DNA from: Afipia sp. | GTDB taxonomy: Bacteria > Pseudomonadota > Alphaproteobacteria > Rhizobiales > Xanthobacteraceae | DNA length: 64,000 nt | Assembly (NCBI GenBank): GCA_016201045.1 | Contig: JACQDM010000007.1 | Coordinates: forward strand, 310,001-374,000 | Reading direction: 5' to 3' | In this document: positions 36,264-47,864 of the stretch, piece by piece | How positions within the stretch are numbered: position 1 is the first letter of the stretch | Layout: every line of letters starts with the position of its first letter | The notes under the pieces: generated by a model | What the model was told of the DNA's origin: nothing | What the model saw: only the letters and a program-made list of their open reading frames with translations | Databases searched by the model: none | Program-made: the position numbers and the translations under genes

Positions 36264-36392
36264 ATGACAAGCATCGCAACGATTTTGGACGGCCTCCTGG
36301 CCGTCATCGACGGCTGGACGGCCGACGTCCTCAACGCAACCGCGGCGGAGATCGAAGCCGCCTCAGGCAAGAACGCGCGCAAAGCGTCTTAA
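36264..36392 (+). CDS. Small 42-residue protein
   Basis: A short ORF preceded by a near-consensus Shine-Dalgarno (AAGGGAGG, six bases before the ATG). The product starts MTSIATILDGLLAVIDGWTAD and ends with a basic tail (GKNARKAS), forming an amphipathic helix. The longer frame from 36159 lacks such a ribosome site. I recognise no family. It stands alone between the MAPEG and Sel1 genes. The strong site makes translation plausible, but the short length leaves doubt. Confidence 0.45.
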   Translation: MTSIATILDGLLAVIDGWTADVLNATAAEIEAASGKNARKAS

Positions 36393-36539
36393 AGCCGCAG
36401 ACGCCGCGCACGAAATTTCATCACGTAACAATTTTCATTTTTCCTTACTCGATGCCGGGCGTTTTCCGGTTCCAAAACCGAGCCGCTTCCAGCTACGCTC
36501 ATGGCGCGCTATGATGCGACATTCCGAAGCGGTCCAGCG

Positions 36540-37370
36540 ATGCTTTCCTCTCGTCAATTTTCGATCCGGCTTTCGATAGCGGCGGCTGTTATCACCGCCT
36601 GTACCGTCGCGGCGCACGCACAATCGGCCGACGCCGTGCTCTGCGACCGCGTTGCCGCTTTCCCCGGCGACCCCGACAAACCGGCGGACATCAGGGGCGT
36701 CGCGAGCATTGCGCCGTCGGATATCGATACCGCGATCAAGTTCTGCAAGCAGGCGAAAGGTTCGCGCCGCTTCGCCTTCCAGCTCGGCCGCGCCTATGAA
36801 GCCAATGGCGACACGCAGTCCGCCGTTGCGGCGTACAAGAATGCAGCCAAACAAGGCAGCGCATCGGCGATGTCGCGCCTCGCCTCGCTCGACAAGGGTG
36901 GAGCGCAGAGCGGCGAGACGCGGAAAATGTTCGAGCGCGCGGCGGAAGGCGGCGATCCGGTCGCGCTCAACAACATGGCGATGACGTATGCGACCGGCGA
37001 CGGCGTGCCGGTCGATTACGTAAAAGCGCGCAGCCTGTTTCAGCAGGCGGCGGACGCCAACAATGCCGACGCGATGTTTCAACTGGGCCTGATGACGGAG
37101 CAAGGCGACGGCGGCCCGAAAGACGATGTGGCGGCGCGCGCACTTTATGAGAAGGCCGCAGCGCGCGACCACATCGGCGGGCTGGAACGCGCGGGCGATT
37201 TCAATCTTGCAGGCCGCGGCGGGCCGAAAAACGAATCCGCCGCCAAGACTTATTATGAGAAGGCGGCAGCACTCGGCAGCGAGGATGCCAAGGCCGCACT
37301 CAACCGGATGAAGTGCCCCTTCACCATCAAGAACAAGACCGGCCAGCGTGTGACCGATCTCTGCTTCTAG
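36540..37370 (+). CDS. Exported Sel1-repeat (TPR-like) protein
   Basis: A 276-residue protein with a signal peptide (residues ~1-27, cleavage after AHA before QSAD). About five Sel1-like repeats follow, e.g. ALNNMAMTYATGDGVPVDYVKARSLFQQAA and AMFQLGLMTEQGDG. Two Cys residues lie near each end. Sel1 repeats make superhelical protein-binding scaffolds, here in the periplasm; no partner is evident. The ATG at 36540 is used, as the upstream frame to 36501 would hide the signal peptide. Convergent with the oxidoreductase, three bases between stops. Confidence 0.8.
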   Translation: MLSSRQFSIRLSIAAAVITACTVAAHAQSADAVLCDRVAAFPGDPDKPADIRGVASIAPSDIDTAIKFCKQAKGSRRFAFQLGRAYEANGDTQSAVAAYKNAAKQGSASAMSRLASLDKGGAQSGETRKMFERAAEGGDPVALNNMAMTYATGDGVPVDYVKARSLFQQAADANNADAMFQLGLMTEQGDGGPKDDVAARALYEKAAARDHIGGLERAGDFNLAGRGGPKNESAAKTYYEKAAALGSEDAKAALNRMKCPFTIKNKTGQRVTDLCF

Positions 37371-37373
37371 AGA

Positions 37374-38408
37374 TTACGCTTTATCCGCGCCGACGCGCAC
37401 GAGCTGCTTGCCGAAATTCGCGCCCTTCAGAAGGCCCATGAACGCGCCGGGCGCGCTTTCCAAGCCTTCCGTCACGAATTCCTTGTGCTTCACTTTTCCG
37501 TCGCGCACCCATCCCGGCATGTCGCGAATGAACTCCGGATACATCGCGTTGAAATCGCTGACGATGAAGCCACGGAAATTCAGCCGCTTCACCAGAATGG
37601 CGCGCATGATCGAATTCGCCCATTTCGGTGCCGGCGTATCCTTGCCGAAGATCGTGTTGTAGTCGGCGATCAGGCCGCACACCGGAATCCGCGCGAACGC
37701 ATTGAGCAGCGGAAACACCGCCTCGAACACCGCGCAGCAGACGTTCTCGAAGTAGACATCGATGCCCTTCGGACATGCCTCCTTTAGCTTTGCCGCCATG
37801 TTCGGATCGCGGTGATCGATGCACTCGTCGAAGCCGAGTTCTTTTTTCACGTAGTCGCATTTGTCCTTGCCGCCGGCGATGCCGACCGCACGGCAGCCCT
37901 TGATCTTCGCGATCTGCCCGACCGCCGAACCCACCGCGCCGGACGCCGCCGCGACCACGACCGTCTCGCCCGCCTTCGGTTTGCCGATCTCCAAAAGTCC
38001 CGTGTAGGCCGTCATGCCCGGCATGCCGAGCACACCCACCGCCGTCGAGATCGGCGCGATCTTCGGATCGACCTTGCGCAGCATCTTGCCGTCGGCGACG
38101 GCGTATTGCTGCCAGCCGGTGTGAGAGAGAACGATGTCGCCCTTCTTCAGGTCGGGGAATTTCGAGTCCATCACCTCGCAAACCGCGCCGCCTTCCATCA
38201 CGCCATCGATCGGAACCGGCGCGGAATACGAGGGTCCGTCGCTCATGCGCCCGCGCATGTAAGGATCGAGCGAGAGCCAGATCGTGCGCAGCAGAACCTG
38301 CCCGTCATTCGGCGTCGGGATCGCGTAGTCTTCCAGGCGAAAATCCGCCGCCTTCGGCTCGCCCACCGGACGGGATGCAAGAACGACACGCTTTGCTGAT
38401 TGGGCCAT
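37374..38408 (-). CDS. NADP-dependent medium-chain oxidoreductase (LTB4DH/CurA type)
   Basis: A 344-residue zinc-free medium-chain reductase: RPVGEPKAADFRLEDYAIP at the start, LDPYMRGRMSD, then the cofactor loop VVVAAASGAVGSAVGQIAKIKG and IAGGKDKCDYVKKELGFDECIDH. This is the leukotriene B4 dehydrogenase / curcumin reductase subfamily, which reduces the C=C bond of alpha,beta-unsaturated ketones and aldehydes with NADPH. The physiological substrate is unknown. It follows the hypothetical gene at 38449 by 40 bp. Confidence 0.9.
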   Translation of the reverse strand: MAQSAKRVVLASRPVGEPKAADFRLEDYAIPTPNDGQVLLRTIWLSLDPYMRGRMSDGPSYSAPVPIDGVMEGGAVCEVMDSKFPDLKKGDIVLSHTGWQQYAVADGKMLRKVDPKIAPISTAVGVLGMPGMTAYTGLLEIGKPKAGETVVVAAASGAVGSAVGQIAKIKGCRAVGIAGGKDKCDYVKKELGFDECIDHRDPNMAAKLKEACPKGIDVYFENVCCAVFEAVFPLLNAFARIPVCGLIADYNTIFGKDTPAPKWANSIMRAILVKRLNFRGFIVSDFNAMYPEFIRDMPGWVRDGKVKHKEFVTEGLESAPGAFMGLLKGANFGKQLVRVGADKA

Positions 38409-38448
38409 GATGTTTCCTCAACTCACTGACTGAAATATTTCTACGAAT

Positions 38449-39072
38449 TTACGCCGTGACTTTCGCCAGCGCCTTGTCGAAGGCAGTCGCAGCGCTCGGC
38501 AAATCCTTGAAAGACAATCCGCTGTCGGCGGGCTGCTTCTGCTTTTCGGTGGCGCTAGGACGAATCTGCGCGACAGGCTTGCCGCCTTCGAGCACAGCGC
38601 TCGGCGCAATTACATGAAATTCGTGGGCCTCGACGTCAGCGCCCTTCGGCAGAAACACGCCGAGATAAACCGTGTCGTTGCCGCGCCGGTAGGAAATGTA
38701 GCGTTCGATGGCGACCGAGCCGTCGCGCTGCATGCCGCCGAGCTTGGCGAAGCCCTTGGAGTCCAGCAGCTTGTGCGACTTGAATCCCTTGACGCCTTCG
38801 GACCTCGCTTTCGCGGTCGCCTCCGACAGATCGTATTTGCCCGCGACATCCTTGCCGATCTGCGCGATCTGCTCGGAGACCTGAAACTCGAACTCCTTCA
38901 GTTCGGAGCGCGGCTTGGCTTCGCGCTTCGGCTTGAGCGCGTTGCGGCGGCTGAGTTCAGCGGTGCACTTCTCGAGAAGATCGGCGACGCCCTTGCGTTC
39001 GGCGTTCTCCCGCAGGTTTTTGACCTGCTGGTCCGTCAGCGCGGCCAATTTCTCTTCCGTCCAGTCAACCAT
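38449..39072 (-). CDS. Hypothetical protein of 207 residues
   Basis: I do not recognise a named family. The first ~75 residues are highly charged and helical (VDWTEEKLAALTDQQVKNLRENAERKG), a likely coiled coil. A globular part with FKSHKLLDSKGFAKLGG, YISYRRGNDTVYLGVFLPK and EFHVIAPSAVLEGG follows. No signal or membrane segment. The ATG at 39072 is used; an upstream one at 39108 lacks support. It lies 108 bp downstream of guaB on the same strand. Composition looks native. Confidence 0.6.
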   Translation of the reverse strand: MVDWTEEKLAALTDQQVKNLRENAERKGVADLLEKCTAELSRRNALKPKREAKPRSELKEFEFQVSEQIAQIGKDVAGKYDLSEATAKARSEGVKGFKSHKLLDSKGFAKLGGMQRDGSVAIERYISYRRGNDTVYLGVFLPKGADVEAHEFHVIAPSAVLEGGKPVAQIRPSATEKQKQPADSGLSFKDLPSAATAFDKALAKVTA

Positions 39073-39180
39073 GACGTCCCCGGCATTTTGTTGTTGGCCG
39101 TTGTGCACGGCAATAAAGATTCACGACGCGAGTTTAGCGCGTTTCCACGCCTGTGTGTGGCGAATAGAGATGAAGACGGA

Positions 39181-41002
<1,822 letters not shown>

Positions 41003-42469
41003 ATGCAGAAAGAGCGCCTGATACCCCTGATCGTGGCCTGCGCGCTGTTCATGGAAAACATGGACTCCACGGTGATCGCGACATCCCTTCCCGCAATCGC
41101 CGCCGATATCGGCACCAGCCCGCTGACGCTCAAACTCGCAATCACTTCGTACCTGCTATCACTGGCGGTCTTTATTCCCGCGAGCGGCTGGACGGCGGAT
41201 CGGTTCGGCGCGCGCGCGGTTTTCAGCGCCGCCATTCTCGTTTTCATGATCGGCTCGATCGGATGCGCAATCTCGAACTCCGTCACCGACTTCGTAGTCG
41301 CACGCATCCTGCAAGGCATCGGCGGCGCGATGATGACGCCGGTCGGACGATTGGTGCTGCTGCGCTCCATCGACAAGAGCGCGCTTGTGAACGCGATGGC
41401 GTGGGTGACTGTGCCCGCGCTGATCGGCCCGGTAATCGGCCCGCCGCTCGGCGGCTTCATCACCACGTATTTTTCGTGGCACTGGATTTTCCTCATCAAC
41501 ATTCCCATCGGCGTCATCGGCATCTGGATGGCGCTGACATATATCGATCCGATCAAGGCCGAAGATCCTGAGCGCTTCGATGTCGTAGGCCTCGTACTCG
41601 CGGGCATCGGCGTCGCCGGCATTGCCTTCGGGTTGTCGGTGGCAGGTCTTGGGTTGCTGCCCTGGCCTGTCGTCGCCGGGCTGATCGGGGGCGGGTTCGT
41701 CGCGATGTATTTCTACGTGCTCCATGCGAAGCGCACCGCTTCGCCTGTGCTCGATTTTTCGCTGCTGAAACATCAAACGCTGCGCGCGAGTCTGACCGGC
41801 GGCTTCCTGTATCGCCTCGGAATCGGCGCGCTACCTTTTCTGCTGCCGTTGTTGATGCAGCTTGGTTTCGGCCTGTCGCCTTTCAAATCGGGCCTTGTGA
41901 CATTCGCATCCGCCGTCGGGGCGCTCGGTATGAAAACGCTGGCAGCGCGGATCATCCGTGCATTCGGATTCAGGAAGATCATCGTCATCAACGCGGTCGT
42001 GAGTTCGTTCTTCCTCGCCGCCTGCGGGCTGTTCACGCCGGCGACGCCGCTTCTGCTCATCATGATCGTGCTGATCGTCGGCGGATTCTTCCGCTCGCTG
42101 CAGTTCACGGCCGTCAACACGCTTGCTTATGCGGAAGTCACGCCGCCGGAAATGAGCCGCGCCACGACACTTGCCAGCGTCAACCAGCAGCTCGCAATTT
42201 CAGCGGGCGTCGCGGTCGGCGCGTTCGCGGTCGAAGCAACGATGATGACGCGGCATGCGACCGAACTCAACGCAGGCGACTTTTGGCCGGCCTTCGTGAT
42301 CGTCGCGATCATTTCGGCCGCCTCGTCCTATGCGTTCTGGAAATTGCCGGAAGACGCGGGCCACGAAATTTCCGGTCACAAGATACCGGCCGAGCTTGAA
42401 GGGCCGCGGGCGCCCGAAGCCGTCACGGCCGAATCCACACATGACGCGCGGGACCAGAAACTCAATTAA
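41003..42469 (+). CDS. MFS transporter, DHA2 (EmrB/QacA-like) family
   Basis: A 488-residue membrane protein with about 14 helices. The start [29 protein letters not shown] (Asp in TM1) and the motif-C-like [20 protein letters not shown] with [16 protein letters not shown] are typical of DHA2 drug:proton antiporters. The substrate is unknown and there is no adjacent EmrA-type adaptor or regulator. Its stop TAA overlaps the rlmE stop on the other strand through the self-complementary TTAA. Confidence 0.88.
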   Translation: MQKERLIPLIVACALFMENMDSTVIATSLPAIAADIGTSPLTLKLAITSYLLSLAVFIPASGWTADRFGARAVFSAAILVFMIGSIGCAISNSVTDFVVARILQGIGGAMMTPVGRLVLLRSIDKSALVNAMAWVTVPALIGPVIGPPLGGFITTYFSWHWIFLINIPIGVIGIWMALTYIDPIKAEDPERFDVVGLVLAGIGVAGIAFGLSVAGLGLLPWPVVAGLIGGGFVAMYFYVLHAKRTASPVLDFSLLKHQTLRASLTGGFLYRLGIGALPFLLPLLMQLGFGLSPFKSGLVTFASAVGALGMKTLAARIIRAFGFRKIIVINAVVSSFFLAACGLFTPATPLLLIMIVLIVGGFFRSLQFTAVNTLAYAEVTPPEMSRATTLASVNQQLAISAGVAVGAFAVEATMMTRHATELNAGDFWPAFVIVAIISAASSYAFWKLPEDAGHEISGHKIPAELEGPRAPEAVTAESTHDARDQKLN

Positions 42470-43152
42470 GTTTTCGCGCCGCTCCGAAATCCGGTCGCCA
42501 GCACATAACGCTCCGAGGAATCCTGCCGGCTCGCGGCAGGCTTCACATGCTTGACGCTCGCGAAGTCGCGCTTGAGCTGCGCCAGCAGATCGGCGTCCGC
42601 GCCGCTCTGAAACACTTTCGCGACGAATGTGCCGCCGGGATTGAGCACGTCGCAGGCGAACGCAGCGGCATCCTCGACGAGACCGATGATGCGCAGTTGG
42701 TCCGTCTTGCGATGCCCCGTGGTGTTCGCAGCCATGTCGGACATCACGACGTCCGCGCCGCCGCCGATCATCTCGCGCAGTTTGCCGGGAGCCTTTTCGT
42801 CGAGAAAATCCATCTGCGCGAAAGTCACGCCCGGCAATTCGCCCATCTCAAGAAGATCGATGGCAACGACCTTGCCTTTGCCCTCCGGTGAGCCGACGCG
42901 CTTGGCCGCAATCTGGCTCCAGCCGCCGGGCGCTGCACCGAGGTCGACAACGATCTGACCCTTTTTCAGGAAGCGGTGCTTGTCGTCGATTTCCTGCAGC
43001 TTGTAGGCCGCGCGCGAACGAAAACCATCGCGCTTCGCCTTCGCGACGTATGGATCGTTGAGCTGACGTTCCAGCCACAGTTTCGACGACAGCTTGCGCT
43101 TGCCGCCGCTCTTCACTGTAACATGGAGTCGTCCGGTGGTGTCCTTGGCCAT
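42466..43152 (-). CDS. rlmE: 23S rRNA (uridine-2'-O-)methyltransferase RlmE (FtsJ)
   Basis: RlmE methylates U2552 of 23S rRNA in 50S assembly. The 228-residue protein has the basic start typical of alphaproteobacteria ([17 protein letters not shown]), SAM motif [15 protein letters not shown] near 70-84, the K-D-K-E tetrad with Asp in [11 protein letters not shown], and FVAKVFQ. It is 31 bp downstream of the ppx gene, a pairing conserved in Rhizobiales. Confidence 0.94.
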   Translation of the reverse strand: MAKDTTGRLHVTVKSGGKRKLSSKLWLERQLNDPYVAKAKRDGFRSRAAYKLQEIDDKHRFLKKGQIVVDLGAAPGGWSQIAAKRVGSPEGKGKVVAIDLLEMGELPGVTFAQMDFLDEKAPGKLREMIGGGADVVMSDMAANTTGHRKTDQLRIIGLVEDAAAFACDVLNPGGTFVAKVFQSGADADLLAQLKRDFASVKHVKPAASRQDSSERYVLATGFRSGAKT

Positions 43153-43183
43153 GCGTTACGGATACGACGATTCAGAGCGCGCG

Positions 43184-44245
43184 TCACGCGCTCTGCAGAA
43201 CGCCGTCTGCGCGCATCATTTCAACCAGCATGCCCTCGCGCAGGCCGCGATCCGCCACCCGCAATTTCGGCAGCGGGAATGCCTTTCGGATCGCGTCGAG
43301 AATGGCGCAGCCCGCGAGAACGAGATCGGCACGTTCGGTTCCGATGCACGCATTGTCGGCACGCTGCTGATAGCTCATCGCCATCAGTTGCGCGATCGCA
43401 CGATCTGTCTCGCCATCGCTCATCCAGAGACCGTCCACCTTGCGGCGGTCATAACGCGGCAGGCCAAGATGAATTCCGGCAACCGTCGTGACGGTGCCCG
43501 ACGTTCCCAACAGATGCATGCGCGACAGATCGTTGCCATGCTCGGCGGCGAACGGCGCAAGATGACCGGACACTTCGTCCATCATCGCTCCGTAACTCTG
43601 CTGTGTGACGTCATGCCCGCCGAAACGCTCCGCCAGCGTGACGACGCCAAGCGGCAGCGAAATCCACGGCCCTTTCACCGGCGGCGCATACGGCTTGCCG
43701 GCCGGGCGTTCGATCCGCACAACCTCCGTCGATCCGCCGCCGATGTCGAACAGGATCGCGCCATTCGCCTTCGGATCGAGCAGCGGCGAGCAACCGATCA
43801 CGGCGAATGTCGATTCGGTTTCGCGGTCGATGATCTCCAGGCGAATGCCGGTTTCGCGTTCGATCAGTTGGAGAAACGCATCGGAATTATCGGCGGCGCG
43901 GCAGGCTTCGGTCGCGATGGTGCGCAGACGCCTGGCGCCCTTGGCCCGGATTTTGTCGCTGCATACCGTCAGCGCGCCGACCGCGCGTTCGATGGCTGCC
44001 TCACTGATATGGCGCGTCGTGGCGATCCCCTCGCCGAGTCGGATGATGCGCGAAAATGAATCGATGACGCGAAATCCATCGTGCGACGGGCGCGCGACGA
44101 GAAGCCGGCAGTTGTTGGTGCCGAGATCGAGCGCCGCGTAAGTCGCATGCGGCTCGGCAGCACGGCCATGCGCGAGCGAGTCAGCCGTTGCGGCAAGGTT
44201 CGCGCGCGGCTCCAAGCCGTCGCGCAACCGCACTTCGTCCGCCAT
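43184..44245 (-). CDS. ppx: Ppx/GppA family exopolyphosphatase
   Basis: A 353-residue protein of the actin-like ASKHA fold, hydrolysing polyphosphate and/or pppGpp. Phosphate loops ALDLGTNNCRLLVA near 40 and ILFDIGGGSTEVVRI near 170 are clear. The C-terminal HD-type domain of long Ppx is missing, as usual for this short class in alphaproteobacteria. About 35 extra N-terminal residues precede the domain. The gene pairs with rlmE downstream. Ppx and GppA activity cannot be separated by sequence. Confidence 0.9.
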   Translation of the reverse strand: MADEVRLRDGLEPRANLAATADSLAHGRAAEPHATYAALDLGTNNCRLLVARPSHDGFRVIDSFSRIIRLGEGIATTRHISEAAIERAVGALTVCSDKIRAKGARRLRTIATEACRAADNSDAFLQLIERETGIRLEIIDRETESTFAVIGCSPLLDPKANGAILFDIGGGSTEVVRIERPAGKPYAPPVKGPWISLPLGVVTLAERFGGHDVTQQSYGAMMDEVSGHLAPFAAEHGNDLSRMHLLGTSGTVTTVAGIHLGLPRYDRRKVDGLWMSDGETDRAIAQLMAMSYQQRADNACIGTERADLVLAGCAILDAIRKAFPLPKLRVADRGLREGMLVEMMRADGVLQSA

Positions 44246-44377
44246 AAAAATCCGTTCCGCGCGACCGTTGCCAGCCTGCGCTTCGATCTCTGTTCACGGA
44301 GGAGTCTATCAGTGCCTCAAACGCGTGCAACTGGCGCGTTTGCGGGCGCAATGCCGATTTCGCAGTGCAAAATCCTG

Positions 44378-45166
44378 TTACGCCGCCATGCTTTCGCGCG
44401 GCTGATAGATGGAGATGTGCTGAACATGCGCGACGGGCTTCGATCCGTTGGCGACGATCAGCCCGTCGAGATCGACGAACTTGTGGCCCTTGCGCTCGTA
44501 ATTGCCGGTGACTTTCGCACGCAACGTCAGCACATCGTCGACGCCCGCCGCGCCGAGATAGCGGATGGTCGAGCCGACGTGAATCCACGGACCGAGGATG
44601 GCGTTTTCCATCAACGCCCAGTTCAGCATTCGCAGAAGATTGCCGGTGTGAACCAGTCCATCGCGCAGATAGAGCGGATCGGTCTCCCCGATGTCGCGCA
44701 GATAATCCGGCGCGGCGGCCTTACCGAGCGTGTAAGGCGGAATGCCGAGCCACGCGCCTTCTTTGTATGAATTCTCATCGACCGGCGCGCGCGCAGCGAC
44801 CGGCGGTACGCTCTTGAAATCGTCCAGCGAGATTTGTTCGGATTGCAATGACATCGAGGCGTGCCCCGTCGCGCAGAGTTCACCACGGCTCTCCACCTTG
44901 ATGGCGATTCCGTCACTCGTTTCATCGGCGGTCACGATGGCTGTCTCGCCGTCATAGACAGGCTTCAGGAATCGGCCATCCATCAGCCCGCGTTCCAAAA
45001 ATACGCGGCCCCATTTCGCCACCGGCATGTGGCTCATATAGGCGAACACATCGACGCCAGGCACGAGGCCGCCTTTGAAACCGAACTTCTTCGCCACGGT
45101 ATCGTCGTGCATCCGGTTTTCGGAATTTCTGGCGAGATTGATCGCCGCGACGCGATGGGGCTGCAT
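44378..45166 (-). CDS. Hotdog-fold (MaoC-like) protein of unknown substrate
   Basis: A 262-residue soluble protein. The N-terminal part HDDTVAKKFGFKGGLVPGVDVFAYMSHMPV has the MaoC/acyl-dehydratase pattern, and the C-terminal part (ILGPWIHVGSTIRYLGAAGVDDVLTLRAKVTGNYERKGHKFVDLDGLI) is a second hotdog half. The first segment lacks the usual catalytic Asp-His arrangement of hydratase 2, so it may act as thioesterase, lyase or binder. Single gene with 132 bp downstream and 122 bp upstream. Confidence 0.65.
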   Translation of the reverse strand: MQPHRVAAINLARNSENRMHDDTVAKKFGFKGGLVPGVDVFAYMSHMPVAKWGRVFLERGLMDGRFLKPVYDGETAIVTADETSDGIAIKVESRGELCATGHASMSLQSEQISLDDFKSVPPVAARAPVDENSYKEGAWLGIPPYTLGKAAAPDYLRDIGETDPLYLRDGLVHTGNLLRMLNWALMENAILGPWIHVGSTIRYLGAAGVDDVLTLRAKVTGNYERKGHKFVDLDGLIVANGSKPVAHVQHISIYQPRESMAA

Positions 45167-45288
45167 GGTTTCCTCGGTGTCTAGTTGTCGCGGATGCTAC
45201 GCAAAGCGGCGATGAAGGCAAGATGTCTCGCCATTTTCTCGTTATTGGGCTAGGAGCCTTGCAACCGCACACTTAAATAAGCAACGCC

Positions 45289-45756
45289 TTGACCCATCAG
45301 ACCCGCATTTATGTCGACGCCGATGCCTGCCCGGTGAAAGACGAAATTTATCGCGTCGCCGAGCGGCACAAGTTGCCGGTGAGCGTGGTCGCGGGCAATT
45401 TCATTCGCGTGCCGAACGATCCGACGATCGAGCGTATCGCGGCAGGCAGCGGCATGGATGCGGCAGACGACTGGATTGCGGAGCGCGCGGTCAAGGGTGA
45501 CATCGTCGTCACCGCCGACATTCCGCTCGCCGCTCGGTGCGTCAAGAATGGCGCGGATGTCATCGCGCCGAACGGCAAACCATTCAGCGAAGAGTCCATC
45601 GGCATGACGCTCGCAGTTCGCAACCTGATGACCGATCTGCGCTCGTCGGGCGAAGTCACCGGCGGGCCGAAATCGTTTTCGCCGCGCGACCGCTCGACAT
45701 TTCTTTCCGCGCTCGATCAGACCATCCGCCGCATACAGCGCGCGCAAAACAAATAA
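45289..45756 (+). CDS. YaiI/YqxD family protein (DUF188)
   Basis: A 155-residue protein with a PIN-like nuclease fold: [28 protein letters not shown], then [16 protein letters not shown] and [11 protein letters not shown]. Conserved acids (DADACP, TADIP) suggest metal binding; function unproven. The start is TTG at 45289; no ATG is available before the domain. It is 8 bp upstream of the ABC-F gene and probably cotranscribed. Confidence 0.88.
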   Translation: MTHQTRIYVDADACPVKDEIYRVAERHKLPVSVVAGNFIRVPNDPTIERIAAGSGMDAADDWIAERAVKGDIVVTADIPLAARCVKNGADVIAPNGKPFSEESIGMTLAVRNLMTDLRSSGEVTGGPKSFSPRDRSTFLSALDQTIRRIQRAQNK

Positions 45757-45764
45757 GAAAGCTC

Positions 45765-47585
45765 ATGGCGCCTCCCCTCATCCAGCTCAAAGATGTCACG
45801 CTGACCTTCGGCGGCACGCCGTTGCTTGCGGGCGTCGAGCTTGCGGTATCCGAAGGCGAGCGCGTGTGCCTGATCGGTCGCAACGGCTCGGGCAAATCGA
45901 CGTTGTTGAAAATCGTTGCAGGACTCGTGGAAGCGGACAGCGGCACGCGCTTTGTGCAGCCGGGTGCCACGATCCGCTATCTGCCGCAGGAGCCGGATTT
46001 TTCCGGATACGCGACGACGCTCGCCTATGTCGAAGCGGGACTCAATCCCGGCGACGATCACTATCAGGCACAATATCTGCTCGAACAGCTTGGCCTCACC
46101 GGCAGGGAGGACCCTGCAAATTTGTCCGGCGGTGAAGCGCGCCGCGCGGCGCTGGCGCGCGTGCTCGCACCCTCGCCCGATATTCTCTTGCTGGACGAGC
46201 CGACCAACCATCTCGATCTGACAACCATCGAATGGCTCGAGGGCGAACTCGCAAGCCGCAGGTGCGCGCTCGTCATGATCAGCCACGATCGCCGCTTTCT
46301 CTCCAACCTGTCCCGCGCCACTGTCTGGCTCGATCGCGGCGAAACCCGCCGCATCGAAAAGGGATTCGGCGCGTTCGAGGAGTGGCGCGACGAGGTGCTC
46401 GCCGAAGAAGAGCGCGATCAGCACAAGCTCGACCGCAAGATCGTGATGGAAGAACACTGGCTGCGCTACGGCGTCTCGGGACGGCGCAAGCGCAACGTCA
46501 AGCGGCTCGGCAATCTGCACGCGCTGCGCGACCAGCGCCGCACCTATCGCGGTGCGACCGGCAAGGCCAGTCTTGCAGCAGCGGAGGCCGAACAGTCCGG
46601 CAAGATGGTGATCGAAGCCAAGCGCATTGCCAAATCCTTCGGCGAACGCAAGATCGTCGATGATTTTTCAATCCGCATCGCGCGTGGCGACCGCATCGGT
46701 ATCATAGGGCCGAACGGTGCGGGCAAGACCACGCTCATCAATATCCTGACCGGCGGCATGCCACCGGACAGCGGCACACTCCGCCTCGGCGCGAATATCG
46801 AGATGGCCACGCTCGACCAGCACCGCGAGAGCCTCGACCCGAAGACGACATTGGCCGATGCGCTGACCGGCGGACGCGGCGACAGCATCATGGTCGGCGG
46901 CACGCCGAAGCATGTCATCGGCTACATGAAGGACTTCCTGTTTCAACAGGAGCAGGCGCGCACGCCGCTCGAAGTGTTGTCCGGCGGCGAACGCGGACGC
47001 CTGATGCTGGCGCGTGCGCTGGCGAAGCCGTCGAATCTGCTCGTGCTCGACGAGCCGACCAACGATCTCGATCTGGAAACACTCGACGTGCTGGAAGAAA
47101 TGCTCGGCGATTATGACGGCACCGTCATTCTCATCAGCCATGACCGCGATTTTCTGGACCGCGTTGTGACATCGGTGATCGCACCGGATGGCAACGGCAA
47201 GTGGACGGAATATGCCGGCGGCTATTCCGACATGCTGGCGCAGCGCGGCGCGGATTTGCAATGGCGTCCCGAAAAGATTGTAACTGCAACGGCCAAGCCT
47301 GAAACGCCAACAGCCGCTAGCGCGAAACCGTCATCACCCAAGCGCAAACTCACCTTCAACGACCAGCACGCGCTGGACACCCTGCCCGCGGCCATCGCCA
47401 AGCTCCATGCGGAAATTGCGTCACATCAAAGACGCCTCGACGATCCTGAGCTTTTCTCAAAAGACCGCAAAGCGTTCGACGCGGCATCCTCCGCCATTGC
47501 CAAAGCGCAGGCCGAATTGGGCGCGGCAGAGGAAAAATGGCTGGCGCTGGAAATGCTGCGCGAGGAGATCGAAAGCGGCACTTGA
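45765..47585 (+). CDS. ABC-F family ATPase (Uup-like)
   Basis: A 606-residue soluble protein with two ABC ATPase domains and no membrane part. Domain 1 has GRNGSGKSTLLK near 38 and LSGGEARRAALARVL; domain 2 has GPNGAGKTTLIN near 315 and LSGGERGRLMLARAL. A linker with charged helices (EEWRDEVLAEEERDQHKLDRK) joins them, and a C-terminal coiled coil (~540-606) follows, as in Uup. ABC-F proteins act on the ribosome or on DNA structures. The start is the ATG at 45765 (MAPPLIQLKDV); the frame upstream belongs to a different reading of the previous gene. Confidence 0.93.
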   Translation: MAPPLIQLKDVTLTFGGTPLLAGVELAVSEGERVCLIGRNGSGKSTLLKIVAGLVEADSGTRFVQPGATIRYLPQEPDFSGYATTLAYVEAGLNPGDDHYQAQYLLEQLGLTGREDPANLSGGEARRAALARVLAPSPDILLLDEPTNHLDLTTIEWLEGELASRRCALVMISHDRRFLSNLSRATVWLDRGETRRIEKGFGAFEEWRDEVLAEEERDQHKLDRKIVMEEHWLRYGVSGRRKRNVKRLGNLHALRDQRRTYRGATGKASLAAAEAEQSGKMVIEAKRIAKSFGERKIVDDFSIRIARGDRIGIIGPNGAGKTTLINILTGGMPPDSGTLRLGANIEMATLDQHRESLDPKTTLADALTGGRGDSIMVGGTPKHVIGYMKDFLFQQEQARTPLEVLSGGERGRLMLARALAKPSNLLVLDEPTNDLDLETLDVLEEMLGDYDGTVILISHDRDFLDRVVTSVIAPDGNGKWTEYAGGYSDMLAQRGADLQWRPEKIVTATAKPETPTAASAKPSSPKRKLTFNDQHALDTLPAAIAKLHAEIASHQRRLDDPELFSKDRKAFDAASSAIAKAQAELGAAEEKWLALEMLREEIESGT

Positions 47586-47660
47586 CGGGATGGAACGCCC
47601 GTAATCGTCGGCTATTATCTTACCGGCTTGCGAGCCCAGCGCTCATAAGGAAACATTTAA

Positions 47661-47864
47661 ATGACCAGCCCGCTTTCAATTCCCGAACTCGAGGACCGCA
47701 TTGCCATTCTGCGCGACAATATCCGTCAACTGATGGAGCAAGCCGCAGCCCTCTCGGGCGGTGCGGACGAGGATCGCGCGTCGGAGCGGATCGCATCCCA
47801 GTCCGAAGAGCTGGAAAAACTCACGAAGGAACGCGACGAGCGCCTGAAAAAGAGGAAGGGCTAG
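47661..47864 (+). CDS. Small coiled-coil protein, 67 residues
   Basis: A small acidic/basic helical protein: SIPELEDRIAILRDNIRQLMEQAAALSGGADEDR, then EELEKLTKERDERLKKRKG. Two helices of a likely antiparallel coiled coil. An AAGGA Shine-Dalgarno precedes the ATG by eight bases. I recognise no named family. It follows the ABC-F gene by 75 bp. Its stop TAG directly touches the stop of the flavoprotein gene on the other strand. Confidence 0.75.
   Translation: MTSPLSIPELEDRIAILRDNIRQLMEQAAALSGGADEDRASERIASQSEELEKLTKERDERLKKRKG

Noticed and set aside
44319-44341. Hairpin AAACGCG-N9-CGCGTTT after the hotdog gene
   Set aside because: Stem of 7 bp with no T-tract; not enough for a terminator call.
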